Assembly: GCA_023230855.1 (NCBI GenBank)
Contig: JALNWQ010000008.1
Location: forward strand, 62,001 to 126,000
DNA length: 64,000 nucleotides
Source: Solirubrobacteraceae bacterium
Lineage (GTDB): Bacteria; Actinomycetota; Thermoleophilia; Solirubrobacterales; Solirubrobacteraceae
Reading direction: 5' to 3'
Program-made: the position numbers and the translations under genes
In this document: positions 1 to 7,956 of the stretch, in pieces
Layout of the letters: every line of letters begins with the position of its first letter
Position numbering within the stretch: position 1 is the stretch's first letter
Notes under the pieces: model-generated
The model's input: only the letters and a program-made list of their open reading frames with translations
Database searches by the model: none
What the model was told of the DNA's origin: nothing

Positions 1-579
1 GTTGGCGCGACGGACCGTCGCGAGCTCCCAGTCGAACGTCTCACCGGTCCCGCCGGGCACGCCCTCGCGGTAGGTGTCGAGCAGGTGGTAGTCCGTGCCG
101 TACGGTCGCAGCGCGGCGACGTCGGCCGCCATCCGCACCCGCGTCGCCTTGATGACCTTGGCGCCGGTGCGCCGGGCGACCTCGGACGCGTACTGCGGGC
201 CCTCGTCGCCGTGGAGCTGGACGAGCGTGAGCCCGCACGCGTCGACGGTGCGGGCCACCTCGTCGAGCGGAGCGTTGACGAACACGCCCGCGACCTCGGC
301 CCGACGCTTGAGCGTCGCCCCGATCGCCTGGGCCTCGTCGAACCGGACGCGCCGCCGGCTCTGCGGCCAGAAGATCAGCCCGACCGCCCACGCGCCGTGC
401 TCGACCGCGTGGACCGCGTCGTCGACCCGGGTGACGCCGCAGACCTTGACGCGCACGCCGGACGGGGCCGGAGCGGACGGGCGGCGCGACGCCGCCGGTC
501 GCTCGTCGGGCCCCGCGTCGGCGTCGGCGCGGACCGGTCGCGGGCGCGGTCGGAGGGCGGGATCGGAGGGCGGGGCCAC
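1..579 (-). CDS. trpF: Phosphoribosylanthranilate isomerase, C-terminus cut by window edge
   Basis: Converts N-(5-phosphoribosyl)anthranilate to CdRP, the third step of tryptophan synthesis, in the cytoplasm. The visible product contains the family landmarks VKVCGVTR near the core N-terminus, GAWAVGLIFWPQSRR, GVFVNAP and LVQLHGDEG, a TIM-barrel order typical of TrpF. No stop is reached; about 50 C-terminal residues lie beyond the left edge. The start is chosen as GTG at 579 because a TAGCAT -10 box ends 7 nt upstream, as in other leaderless genes here. This gives a Pro/Arg-rich 41-residue N-terminal extension. GTG at 456, right before the core, is the alternative. It lies downstream of an HtrA gene and the trpD-trpC pair on the same strand. 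Confidence 0.9.
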   Translation of the reverse strand, partial: MAPPSDPALRPRPRPVRADADAGPDERPAASRRPSAPAPSGVRVKVCGVTRVDDAVHAVEHGAWAVGLIFWPQSRRRVRFDEAQAIGATLKRRAEVAGVFVNAPLDEVARTVDACGLTLVQLHGDEGPQYASEVARRTGAKVIKATRVRMAADVAALRPYGTDYHLLDTYREGVPGGTGETFDWELATVRRAN

Positions 580-585
580 GGATCC

Positions 586-591
586 ATGCTA
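586..591 (-). promoter_or_regulatory. -10 box (TAGCAT) of trpF, leaderless
   Basis: TAGCAT on the minus strand ends 7 nt before the GTG at 579, implying transcription starts at or next to the start codon. This suggests trpF can be transcribed separately from the HtrA gene. No clear -35 box is seen. Confidence 0.5.
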
Positions 592-690
592 GATGGTCGG
601 ATCCACCGAGGATCGTGGCCCGGGCCGCACGGCCGCGCCGGTCGGGACGACGCGGCGCGGCCTCCACGGGTCGCCGGGCGGGACCGGCGG

Positions 691-1944
691 CTACGGGTTG
701 CCGAACGGGGACCGCTCGTCCCCGCCCCGCGGCGTCGTCCGGGTCGACGTCGACTCGTCGGAGCCCCCGGACGTGCGCTTGTCCAGGGTGACCTTGACCT
801 TCTTGGTCTCCTTGCCGCGGAGGATCTCGATCTCGATCTCGTCGCCCGGCTTGCGCTTGGCGACGATGGCGCCGACGTCGTCGCTGCCCTCGACGGCCTT
901 GCCGTCGATCTTGACGATGATGTCGCCGCCGACGCGGACCTCGTCGCCGGACTGCGTGCCGAGCGTCAGGTCACCGGCCTGCAGGCCGGCCTTCGCGGCG
1001 GGCGAGTCGGGGACCACGGACGCGATCATCGCGCCCTTGTCCGTCGGCAGGTTGAGGGCCTTGACGAGCTGCTCGGGCACCGACAGCGTCGTCACGCCGA
1101 GCCGGGCGAGGTTCGCGCTGCCGGTCTTCTTGATGTCGGGCAGGACGTTCTTCACCGTGTCGATCGGCACCGCGAAGCCGATGCCGACGCTGCCCCCGCT
1201 CGCGCCGGACGTCGCGATCTGGCTGTTGATGCCGATGACCCGGCCCGCGGCGTCCAGCAGCGGACCGCCCGAGTTGCCGGGGTTGATCGCGGCGTCGGTC
1301 TGGATGACGTCCTCGATGCTGTACCCGTTCGGGGCCTGGAGCCGACGCTGCTTGGCCGACACGACGCCGGTGGTGAGCGTGCTGTCGAGCCCGTAGGGGT
1401 TGCCGATCGCCAGCACGCCGTCGCCGACCGCGACGTTCTCCGCCGACCCGAGCTCGAGCGGCTTGAGGTCCAGGCCCTTCGGGTCGACCTTGAGCACCGC
1501 CAGGTCGATCGACGCCTCCTGGCCGACGATCTTCGCGTCGACGGTCTTCTCGTTCGTGAAGGTCACCGTCACCTTCGTCGCGTTGTCGACGACGTGCGCG
1601 TTGGTGAGGATCGTGCCCTCGTCGTCGATGACGAAGCCGGAGCCGCTCGACGCCCCGCTCTGGTCGTCGGACGGATCCCCGAACGGCGACGTCGTCTGGC
1701 GGCTGACCTGCGCCTCGATCTGCACGACGCCCGGGGAGTCCCGCTCGTAGATCTGGCGCGCGGTGAGCGCCCCGTCCGCGTCGCCGGACGCCGCCGGTCG
1801 GCTCGTCGCCGAGATCGGGGCCTGTTGGAGGACCGTGGTCGTGTCTCCCCCACCGCCGATCCCGACCGCGCCGGCGCCGAGCGCGAGCCCGGCACCGAGC
1901 ACCGCGGAGACGCCGACGACGACGGGGGTACGGAGGTTGCTCAT
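691..1944 (-). CDS. HtrA/DegP-type trypsin-like serine protease with PDZ domain, membrane-anchored
   Basis: Envelope quality-control protease of 417 residues. An N-terminal hydrophobic segment (about residues 7-30) acts as anchor or signal. It is followed by a trypsin-like domain with the triad visible as His117 (TNAHVV), Asp147 (SIDLAVL) and Ser225 (NPGNSGGPLL), then one PDZ domain (about 280-380; PDSPAAKAGLQAGD) and a short Ser/Thr/Arg-rich tail. ATG at 1944 is preferred over TTG at 1971 because a GATACT -10 box ends 8 nt upstream and it places the hydrophobic segment at the N-terminus. The gene lies between trpC and trpF on the same strand, an unusual place for a protease with no obvious link to tryptophan synthesis. 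Confidence 0.93.
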   Translation of the reverse strand: MSNLRTPVVVGVSAVLGAGLALGAGAVGIGGGGDTTTVLQQAPISATSRPAASGDADGALTARQIYERDSPGVVQIEAQVSRQTTSPFGDPSDDQSGASSGSGFVIDDEGTILTNAHVVDNATKVTVTFTNEKTVDAKIVGQEASIDLAVLKVDPKGLDLKPLELGSAENVAVGDGVLAIGNPYGLDSTLTTGVVSAKQRRLQAPNGYSIEDVIQTDAAINPGNSGGPLLDAAGRVIGINSQIATSGASGGSVGIGFAVPIDTVKNVLPDIKKTGSANLARLGVTTLSVPEQLVKALNLPTDKGAMIASVVPDSPAAKAGLQAGDLTLGTQSGDEVRVGGDIIVKIDGKAVEGSDDVGAIVAKRKPGDEIEIEILRGKETKKVKVTLDKRTSGGSDESTSTRTTPRGGDERSPFGNP

Positions 1945-1951
1945 GGAGTCA

Positions 1952-1957
1952 AGTATC
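1952..1957 (-). promoter_or_regulatory. -10 box (GATACT) of the HtrA gene
   Basis: GATACT on the minus strand ends 8 nt before the ATG at 1944, consistent with a leaderless transcript and an independent promoter for the protease gene inside the trp cluster. Confidence 0.4.
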
Positions 1958-2055
1958 GACGGAGATCCCAAAGCCGGACTGAAGGACCCGTTCGAGGTCG
2001 CTCAGCGCGCACTGGGAGGTCGCTGGGAGGGAGGGGGCCATCGGGGTGCGGGGCC

Positions 2056-2847
2056 TCAACCACCGGCCGTCGCGAGCTCGCGGCACGCGGCCTCGATGTC
2101 GTCCTGCCGCATGAAGTGGGACCCGACGAGGACCGCGTCGACGCCGACCCGCTCGAGCTCCTCGATCTCCTCCGGCCGCGAGATCCCCGACTCCGACACG
2201 ACGACCTTGCCGGTCGGGATGTGGCTCAGGAGGTCGAGCGTGCGGTGGAGGTCGATCGACAGATCGCGGAGGTCGCGGTTGTTGATCCCGATGAGGTCCG
2301 CGTCGACGACCTCGAGGGCCCGCTCGAGCTCCTCCTCCTCGTGGACCTCGACGAGCACGTCCAGATCGAGCTTGCGCGCGTCCCGGTACAGGCGGCGCAG
2401 GTCGTCGTCCTCGAGCGCCGCGACGATGAGCAGCATCGCGTCGGCCCCCGAGACCGCGGTCTCGACCACCTGGTACGGGTCCACGATGAAGTCCTTGCGC
2501 AGGATCGGCAGGACGCTCGCGGCCCGGGCGGCGGCGAGGTCGTCGAGCGCTCCGCCGAAGAACGGCCCGTCGGTCAGCACGCTCAGCGCGGTGGCGCCGG
2601 CGCGCTCGTAGGCGGTCACGACGTCCTCGACGGAGGAGCCCTTGCGCAGCTTCTTCTTCTGCGACGGCGCGCGTCGCTTGTGCTCGGCGATGACCGACAC
2701 CCCCGGGCTCGAGGCGAGCGCCTCGGCGAACGGCCGGTCGCGGTCCCGGGACGTGAGGCGCTTGCGCAGCTCCTCCTCCGGGACCGCCTTGCGGCGCCGC
2801 TTGACCTCCGCCCGGGTCTGGTCGGTGATCTCGTCGAGGATGCTCAT
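2056..2847 (-). CDS. trpC: Indole-3-glycerol-phosphate synthase
   Basis: Closes the indole ring from CdRP (fourth committed step of tryptophan synthesis). The 263-residue product begins MSILDEITDQTRAEV and carries the TrpC signatures VIAEHKRRAPS (substrate Lys/Glu region), ALSVLTDGPFFGG, LPILRKDFIVDPYQV, IGINNRDLRDL and VVSESGI. Its length is normal for a monofunctional enzyme. The ATG overlaps the trpD stop in an ATGA tetranucleotide (2844-2847), so translation is probably coupled to trpD. Confidence 0.97.
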   Translation of the reverse strand: MSILDEITDQTRAEVKRRRKAVPEEELRKRLTSRDRDRPFAEALASSPGVSVIAEHKRRAPSQKKKLRKGSSVEDVVTAYERAGATALSVLTDGPFFGGALDDLAAARAASVLPILRKDFIVDPYQVVETAVSGADAMLLIVAALEDDDLRRLYRDARKLDLDVLVEVHEEEELERALEVVDADLIGINNRDLRDLSIDLHRTLDLLSHIPTGKVVVSESGISRPEEIEELERVGVDAVLVGSHFMRQDDIEAACRELATAGG

Positions 2848-3899
2848 CGGGCCATACCGGTGGTGGTGGTGATCTCGTTCGTCCGCGCGACGTAACGCTC
2901 CAGCAGCGCCGCGGCGCTGCCGTCGGCGATCGCCTCGCGCGCACGCTCGATGCCGGAGCGCAGGTCGTCGGCGCCGCCGCCGACCCAGATGCCCGCACCG
3001 GCGTTGGCGACCACGAGCTCGTGGGCGGGATGGCCGGGGCCGACGTCGCCGGAGAGCACGCGCCGCGTGACCCGGGCGTTCTCGGCCGGGGTGCCGCCCC
3101 GCACGTCCGCGAGGTCGATCCGCTCGAGGCCGAGCTCCTCGGGGGTGACGGTCCGGCGGCGCACGCCGTCGGGGGTGACCTCGGCGATGTCGGTCGACGC
3201 GGCCGCGGAGATCTCGTCGAGGCCGTCCTCGCTGCGCACCAGGACGGAGTGCTCGGTACCGAGGCGGTGCAGCGCGTCGGCCATCCGGTCGATGACGTCC
3301 GGGTAGCCGATCCCGATCACCTGTCGCGGCGCGCCGGCGGGGCTCGTCAGCGGACCGAGGATGTTGAAGACGGTGCGCACCGCCAGCTCCTTGCGGACGG
3401 GGACGACGTACCGCGTGGCCTGGTGGTGGTGGGGGGCGAAGAGGAACCCGAACCCGACCTCGTCCAGCACGGTCCCGACCTGCTCCGCGGTCAGGTCGAT
3501 CGCGGCGCCGAGCGCCTCGAGCACGTCGGCCGCGCCGGACTTCGACGTCGCGGACCGGTTGCCGTGCTTGGCGACCGCGCACCCCGCGCCCGCCGCGACG
3601 AACGACGCGCTGGTCGAGACGTTGAACGTCGACGAGCCGCCGCCGGTGCCGACGATGTCGACCAGGTCCGTCCGACGGGTCGTGACGCGCGTGGCGTGCG
3701 TGCGCATCGCGGCGGCGAGCCCCGCGATCTCGTCGGCGGTCTCGCCCTTCGCGCGCAGGGCGATGAGGAAGCCGGCGATCTCGACGTGCGACGCGTCCCC
3801 GGCCATGATCACGTCGAGGACGCGTTGGGCCTCCTCGAGTCCGAGGTCGCCCCCGGACGCGACACGTTCGATCGCGGGGGTGAGGACCGGGTGCGGCAT
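2844..3899 (-). CDS. trpD: Anthranilate phosphoribosyltransferase
   Basis: Transfers phosphoribosyl from PRPP to anthranilate. The 351-residue product shows the family glycine loop DIVGTGGGSSTFNVST, the motif AKHGNRSATSKSGAADVLEALG and the NILGPLTSPAG motif, in the standard order. The chosen ATG (MPHPVLTPAIERV) matches the usual family N-terminus; the longer open frame upstream to 4052 is Arg-rich and unlikely to be coding. A TACCCT hexamer ends about 12 nt before the ATG and may be its -10 box. It is the first gene of the leftward trp cluster. No Trp-rich leader peptide is seen upstream. Confidence 0.97.
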   Translation of the reverse strand: MPHPVLTPAIERVASGGDLGLEEAQRVLDVIMAGDASHVEIAGFLIALRAKGETADEIAGLAAAMRTHATRVTTRRTDLVDIVGTGGGSSTFNVSTSASFVAAGAGCAVAKHGNRSATSKSGAADVLEALGAAIDLTAEQVGTVLDEVGFGFLFAPHHHQATRYVVPVRKELAVRTVFNILGPLTSPAGAPRQVIGIGYPDVIDRMADALHRLGTEHSVLVRSEDGLDEISAAASTDIAEVTPDGVRRRTVTPEELGLERIDLADVRGGTPAENARVTRRVLSGDVGPGHPAHELVVANAGAGIWVGGGADDLRSGIERAREAIADGSAAALLERYVARTNEITTTTGMAR

Positions 3900-3910
3900 G
3901 GAATCGCTGA

Positions 3911-3916
3911 AGGGTA
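3911..3916 (-). promoter_or_regulatory. Candidate -10 box (TACCCT) of trpD
   Basis: TACCCT on the minus strand ends 12 nt before the trpD ATG, implying only a few nucleotides of 5' leader. That leaves no room for a classical trp attenuator. Confidence 0.4.
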
Positions 3917-4016
3917 GTCCATCGGCGCGCCGCCGGGCCGTCGCGTCGCCCGACCGGTACCGGTGGCCCGGACGCCGCTGACCGCGCCCCGGTGAGCCAT
4001 CCCGGTACGAGAACGA

Positions 4017-4044
4017 GACGAGGCGGCCCGGGGGCCGCCTCGTC
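4017..4044. terminator. Perfect 13-bp GC hairpin downstream of the large secreted-protein gene
   Basis: GACGAGGCGGCCC and its exact complement are separated by two bases (effectively a 12-bp stem with a 4-nt loop). It lies 66 nt past the stop of the minus-strand gene ending at 4110. No U-tract follows, as with other hairpins in this GC-rich window. Confidence 0.55.
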
Positions 4045-4065
4045 AGGCGCATCGGTGCAGGGTCT

Positions 4066-4084
4066 CCGGCCCCGCCGGGGCCGG
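4066..4084. terminator. 8-bp GC hairpin between secreted-protein gene and trpD
   Basis: CCGGCCCC, a 3-nt loop and GGGGCCGG form a compact stem 26 nt past the stop at 4110, in tandem with the longer hairpin at 4017-4044. Confidence 0.4.
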
Positions 4085-4109
4085 TCTCAGCCGACCGGCC
4101 CCGCCCCCA

Positions 4110-7100
4110 TCAGCCGCAGATGCGGATGATCTGTGTCCCGAAGAGGTCCAGCACGTTGGCCGAGAACGGCCCGAGCTTGACCGAGAGCTCGCGGCGTCCG
4201 CCACAGTTGCTCGTGCCCCGCTCGACGCGGTCGAACGAGAACCCTCCGAACCCCGTGACGCCCTTGAGCCAGGCCAGCCGCACGTTGGCCTGCGCCGGGT
4301 TGCCGTCGGTGCCGAGCCGGAAGTGCTCGATCGTCCCCGGGAAGCGGACGTCGTTGATGACGAACGGCTGGTTGCGGGAGTCGAGGAACGCGTAGAGGCG
4401 GGGGACGGACTGGAACGCCGTCGCTCCGCCGCTGAACGCCGGACCCTGGCCCAGATCCATCGACAGGTTGCGGAACCGCATGTTCTCGACGGCGACCGGC
4501 GCGCCGTCGACCGGCAGCGACGCGTTGAAGGTCGTCATCCCGGACTGCTGGGTGCCCTCGTCGTCGAAGTCCAGTGACACGAGCGCCGCGTACGGTCGAC
4601 CGTCCCCGCCACCGGTGCCGCCCGAGATCGGGTTGGGATTGGGCCGACGACAGCCCGGACCGGAGTCCACGCAGACGTTGAGCTTGCGCGGGAGGTTCTC
4701 CAGCGACAGGTCGACGTCGCCGAGACCGCCGAGACCGGTGGCCTCCAGGTCGAGGCGGGCGAGGTTCGCCGCGTTCTCGAACACCAGGCGGGTGGGCCCG
4801 TCCTCGACGAGCGCGCGGATGCGGGTCATCGTGGACGGTTTGGACACGCGTCCGGAGATCGTGGCCGGTGCGGCGCCCTCCTGCGGCACCTCCGCGTCGA
4901 TGTTGATCGGCTTGCTCGTCTCGTCCTGCCGGAACAGCAGGTCGATCGGGTCGACGCTGAGTGACAGGCCTCGGAGGCCGGTGATCCGGGCGCCGACCTT
5001 GAACCCGCCATCGTTGCCGTAGCGCAGCTCGTCCTCGAGCGACGTGTTCGGTGTGCCGTCCTCCTGCAGTCCGGTGACGGGCAGCTCGACGTCGCCCGCC
5101 GCCAGGCGCAGCTCGCCGATGGCCTCATCGCCGTCGGGGACCGTCAGCGATGCCAGCGGCGCGCTGCCGTCGACTGAGCGGTCCGGCAGTGCGAGCGTGA
5201 ACGCCCGCGGCACCCGACGGATCGCCGCCTCGATGCGGTCGGCGCCCTCGAGCAGCTCGATGCCACCCGCCTTCAGGGTGATCTCCTCGACAGGATCCGA
5301 TCCGCTGTAGGTCAGCTCCGAGCCGCCGGCGGCCAGGTCGCCGAGGCTGAGCCGGAACTCGCGCGGCAGGTCGCGGACGGTCGCGTCGATGGTGGTCACG
5401 GGCTCAGCGTCGCCGGCCGGCGGCTCCTCACCGGGATCGCCGCCGGGCGTGTCGCCACCCGGGTTCTCGCCGTCGTCGCCGCCATCGGGCGTGCCGCCGC
5501 CCGGCGTCTCGCCGGCGTCGTCACCGCCGCCGCCGAGGGTCGAGCCCGCGATCCGGGCCTTGACCTGGAACGGACGGACGCTGCCGGTCTTGGCCTCGAG
5601 CACCAGAGGCGACGGGTTCACCGTGATCGCCTCCAGGTCGAAGACCCGGAGCGCCAGGCGGAACCTGTCGCCGGTCGTGTCGAGGAACGCGCCGTGGCCG
5701 TCCTCGGCCCCGGGCACCTCGGGGAGCTCTTCGCCCCCGCCGGTGGCCTGCACGAGCAGCTCGCCGATGCCGCCGTCGGCGACGACCGACAGGCCGCCGT
5801 CCGCGTTCTCGCCGCCGAGGCCGATGGCCCCCTGCTGCGGCAGGCCCTTCAGGCGGACGCGGAGCCGGTCGGCGCCGTCGATGAGCGGCAGGTTCGTGGC
5901 GTCCAGGTCGAACCGGTCGACCGCCGCGGAGCCCTCGTAGGTGAGCTTCGGGTCGGCCTCGTCGGCGCCGAGTCCGATGCGGAACGACTCGGGCAGGTCG
6001 AGGACCGCGGCCTCGACGCGCGCGGGCTCGGAGCCCTCGCCCGGGATCCGGGCGTCGACGCGGAACGGGCCGGCCTCGCCGGTCCGGACCGCCAGCGACA
6101 CCGGGTCGGCCGAGAACTCCACGCTCTGCAGGCGCTTGATCCGCGCCGCGATCCGCATCGCCTCGCCGGTGGTGTCGGCGAACACGCCGTTGTCGCCGTC
6201 GGGGCCCGGGACGGTCGGGTACTCGTCGTCGATGCCCGACGCGCGGACGTCGACGAGCCCGATCTCGGGATCGGCCTTCAGGGTGATGCCCTCGTCGGAT
6301 CCGCCCGAGAACCGGACGGAGCCCGCGACGGGCAGGCCGGAGAGGTCGGCGTGCAGTCGCTGCAGGCCGGAGATGAAGCCGTCACGGGCGCGCACATCGG
6401 CGGTGAGCCGCCCGACGGACGTGCCGTTGCCGTCGTAGGTCACGACGCCGGCGTCCCGGTCGGCGGTCACGTCGAGCTCGGCGGGCAGCACGTCGACGCC
6501 GACGACGGCCTTGAGCCGGTCGTGCGTCACCGTCGCCTTCAGCGGCTTGCCGGGGTGCGTCGTCGTCGCCTGGACCTTCAGCGGCGTACCGGTGTCGACG
6601 GTCAGATCGGACCGCTCGGGCGACGCGCCGTAGTCGAGGCGCAGCCGCGTGTCGTCGCGACGGTCGTCGATGACGCCCTTGAACGTGCCGGCGGTGATGC
6701 CGACGGTCTCGCCCGGCCCGGACTGCGTGACCTTGGCGGTGAACTTCGGCGACGGCCGCAGGATCGTGTCCATCGGCGTCGTGATGCTCAGCTCGTTGGG
6801 CATGTTGTCGTCGGTGGAGTCGAAGCCGACGCTCAGCGAGCGGCCCTCCAGCAACGTGCCGTTGGGGTTGCCGACGATCGCCTCGACCGCGACGGGCAGG
6901 AGCGCCGTCTCGCCGTGGATGCGACCGACCTTGAGGCCGACGTCGTTGCCACCGGTGAGCGAGATCGTCGCGACCGCGTCGGGCGCGGCGTCGTCGTCGA
7001 CGTTGATCGGGCGCGGGACGCCGAGCTCGGCGACCACCGTGCGGGTGACGGTCGTGCCGTCGGGCCGCTTGTACGTCGTCTGGATCCGGTAGTCGAGGAT

Positions 7101-7409
7101 CCCCGTGTTGCAGGTGAGGGTCGTCAGCCCACCCGTGATCGCCGCGAGGCCGTCGGTGACCGGGTTGCCCCCGGTGGCCCGGACGATGCCGTCGACGGCG
7201 CTCACCGGCACGCAGAGCACGCTCTGCAGCAGGCCACCGAGGCCCGACGTGCCGGTGACGTTGCCGAGCAGCTGACTGACCGGGTCGGGGCCGGGCGTCG
7301 ATGATCCTCCGCGGCCGAGTCCGAGCAGCGCCTGTGACGGGCTGACCGCCACCAGGGCCGTCGCCGACGCCATGACCACCACGAGCGCGCTTCGCGCGTG
7401 CCTCCGCAT
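4110..7409 (-). CDS. Large secreted protein with internal repeats, function unknown
   Basis: 1099 residues. It begins MRRHARSALVVVMASATALVAV followed by SPSQA, a convincing Sec signal peptide with cleavage near residue 28. The remainder is predicted extracellular and beta-rich. Modules of roughly 150-190 residues recur, marked by the pattern DLP..FR(I/L).LG....LTY.GS, followed by L(I/L)(D/E)GADR(L/I) and later FRVDARI/FQVKARI-type strands. A Gly/Pro/Asp/Glu-rich linker (about residues 630-680) splits the protein. Six or more cysteines are scattered, mostly near the two ends. No LPXTG or C-terminal membrane segment is seen. I do not recognise a family; a surface or matrix protein is the most that can be inferred. 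ATG 7409 is chosen over GTG 7421 for the signal peptide. Confidence 0.85.
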   Translation of the reverse strand: MRRHARSALVVVMASATALVAVSPSQALLGLGRGGSSTPGPDPVSQLLGNVTGTSGLGGLLQSVLCVPVSAVDGIVRATGGNPVTDGLAAITGGLTTLTCNTGILDYRIQTTYKRPDGTTVTRTVVAELGVPRPINVDDDAAPDAVATISLTGGNDVGLKVGRIHGETALLPVAVEAIVGNPNGTLLEGRSLSVGFDSTDDNMPNELSITTPMDTILRPSPKFTAKVTQSGPGETVGITAGTFKGVIDDRRDDTRLRLDYGASPERSDLTVDTGTPLKVQATTTHPGKPLKATVTHDRLKAVVGVDVLPAELDVTADRDAGVVTYDGNGTSVGRLTADVRARDGFISGLQRLHADLSGLPVAGSVRFSGGSDEGITLKADPEIGLVDVRASGIDDEYPTVPGPDGDNGVFADTTGEAMRIAARIKRLQSVEFSADPVSLAVRTGEAGPFRVDARIPGEGSEPARVEAAVLDLPESFRIGLGADEADPKLTYEGSAAVDRFDLDATNLPLIDGADRLRVRLKGLPQQGAIGLGGENADGGLSVVADGGIGELLVQATGGGEELPEVPGAEDGHGAFLDTTGDRFRLALRVFDLEAITVNPSPLVLEAKTGSVRPFQVKARIAGSTLGGGGDDAGETPGGGTPDGGDDGENPGGDTPGGDPGEEPPAGDAEPVTTIDATVRDLPREFRLSLGDLAAGGSELTYSGSDPVEEITLKAGGIELLEGADRIEAAIRRVPRAFTLALPDRSVDGSAPLASLTVPDGDEAIGELRLAAGDVELPVTGLQEDGTPNTSLEDELRYGNDGGFKVGARITGLRGLSLSVDPIDLLFRQDETSKPINIDAEVPQEGAAPATISGRVSKPSTMTRIRALVEDGPTRLVFENAANLARLDLEATGLGGLGDVDLSLENLPRKLNVCVDSGPGCRRPNPNPISGGTGGGDGRPYAALVSLDFDDEGTQQSGMTTFNASLPVDGAPVAVENMRFRNLSMDLGQGPAFSGGATAFQSVPRLYAFLDSRNQPFVINDVRFPGTIEHFRLGTDGNPAQANVRLAWLKGVTGFGGFSFDRVERGTSNCGGRRELSVKLGPFSANVLDLFGTQIIRICG

Positions 7410-7483
7410 GCTGCCTACCACGACGACCCCCCGGTCGAATCCCCTGTGGACGATGGGCGGCGCGACGCGCCGGCCTCGGCCCT

Positions 7484-7517
7484 TCTATCCGGTAGGCGGA
7501 TGAACGGTCAAGGTCAA
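7484..7517 (-). promoter_or_regulatory. Promoter of the large secreted-protein gene
   Basis: Reading the minus strand, two abutting TTGACC hexamers (7517-7506) are followed after 16 nt by GATAGA (7489-7484), with TACCGG just upstream as a second possible -10. This resembles a sigma-70-type promoter and would give a leader of about 70 nt, unlike most genes here. Confidence 0.45.
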
Positions 7518-7585
7518 CCTGTGAACCTCGTCGCTGCGTACACCGACATCCCCTGCCGATCCGGTCGAGCTGCGAGCATCGGGCG

Positions 7586-7936
7586 ATGGACGTGCGCTGC
7601 AAGCGAGCCTACGACGAGGCGGCCGACGCGGACGGCCGACGGGTGCTCGTCGACCGGATGTGGCCGCGCGGCGTCGAGCGCAAGCACGCACGGATCGACG
7701 ACTGGCAACGCGACCTCGCCCCGTCGAACGAGCTGCGCCGGTGGTTCGGGCACGATCCGGACCGGTTCGAGGAGTTCGAGGCCCGGTACCGCGCCGAGCT
7801 CGAGGAGCGTCGCGACGCCCTGACCGCGCTCCGACGTCACGCGCGCGACGGGCGCCTCACCCTCGTGTACGCCGCGAAGGACGAGGAGCGCAACAACGCG
7901 GTGGTCCTCGCGAAGGTCCTGCGCGGCGGGCTCTGA
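7586..7936 (+). CDS. DUF488 family protein
   Basis: 116 residues matching the DUF488 pattern closely: CKRAYDEA, a VLVDRMWPRGVERKHARIDDW block, DLAPSNELRRWFGHDP, FEARYRAEL and a C-terminal LVYAAKDEERNNAVVL. The family is widespread in bacteria and its biochemical role is not settled, so no function is assigned. A GAGCAT hexamer ends 7 nt before the ATG and may be a weak leaderless -10 box. It converges with the unknown gene ending at 7957, only 20 nt away. Confidence 0.9.
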   Translation: MDVRCKRAYDEAADADGRRVLVDRMWPRGVERKHARIDDWQRDLAPSNELRRWFGHDPDRFEEFEARYRAELEERRDALTALRRHARDGRLTLVYAAKDEERNNAVVLAKVLRGGL

Positions 7937-7956
7937 AGAGCGACTCCTCCGCGCGG

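Noticed and set aside
85..2895. 936-codon plus-strand open frame antisense to trpF/htrA/trpC
   Set aside because: Arg/Asp/Val-rich composition with no domain; lies opposite three clearly recognisable genes. A typical GC-rich shadow frame.
3900..3960. Possible trp attenuator leader peptide before trpD
   Set aside because: No short ORF with adjacent Trp codons was seen and the -10 candidate leaves almost no leader.
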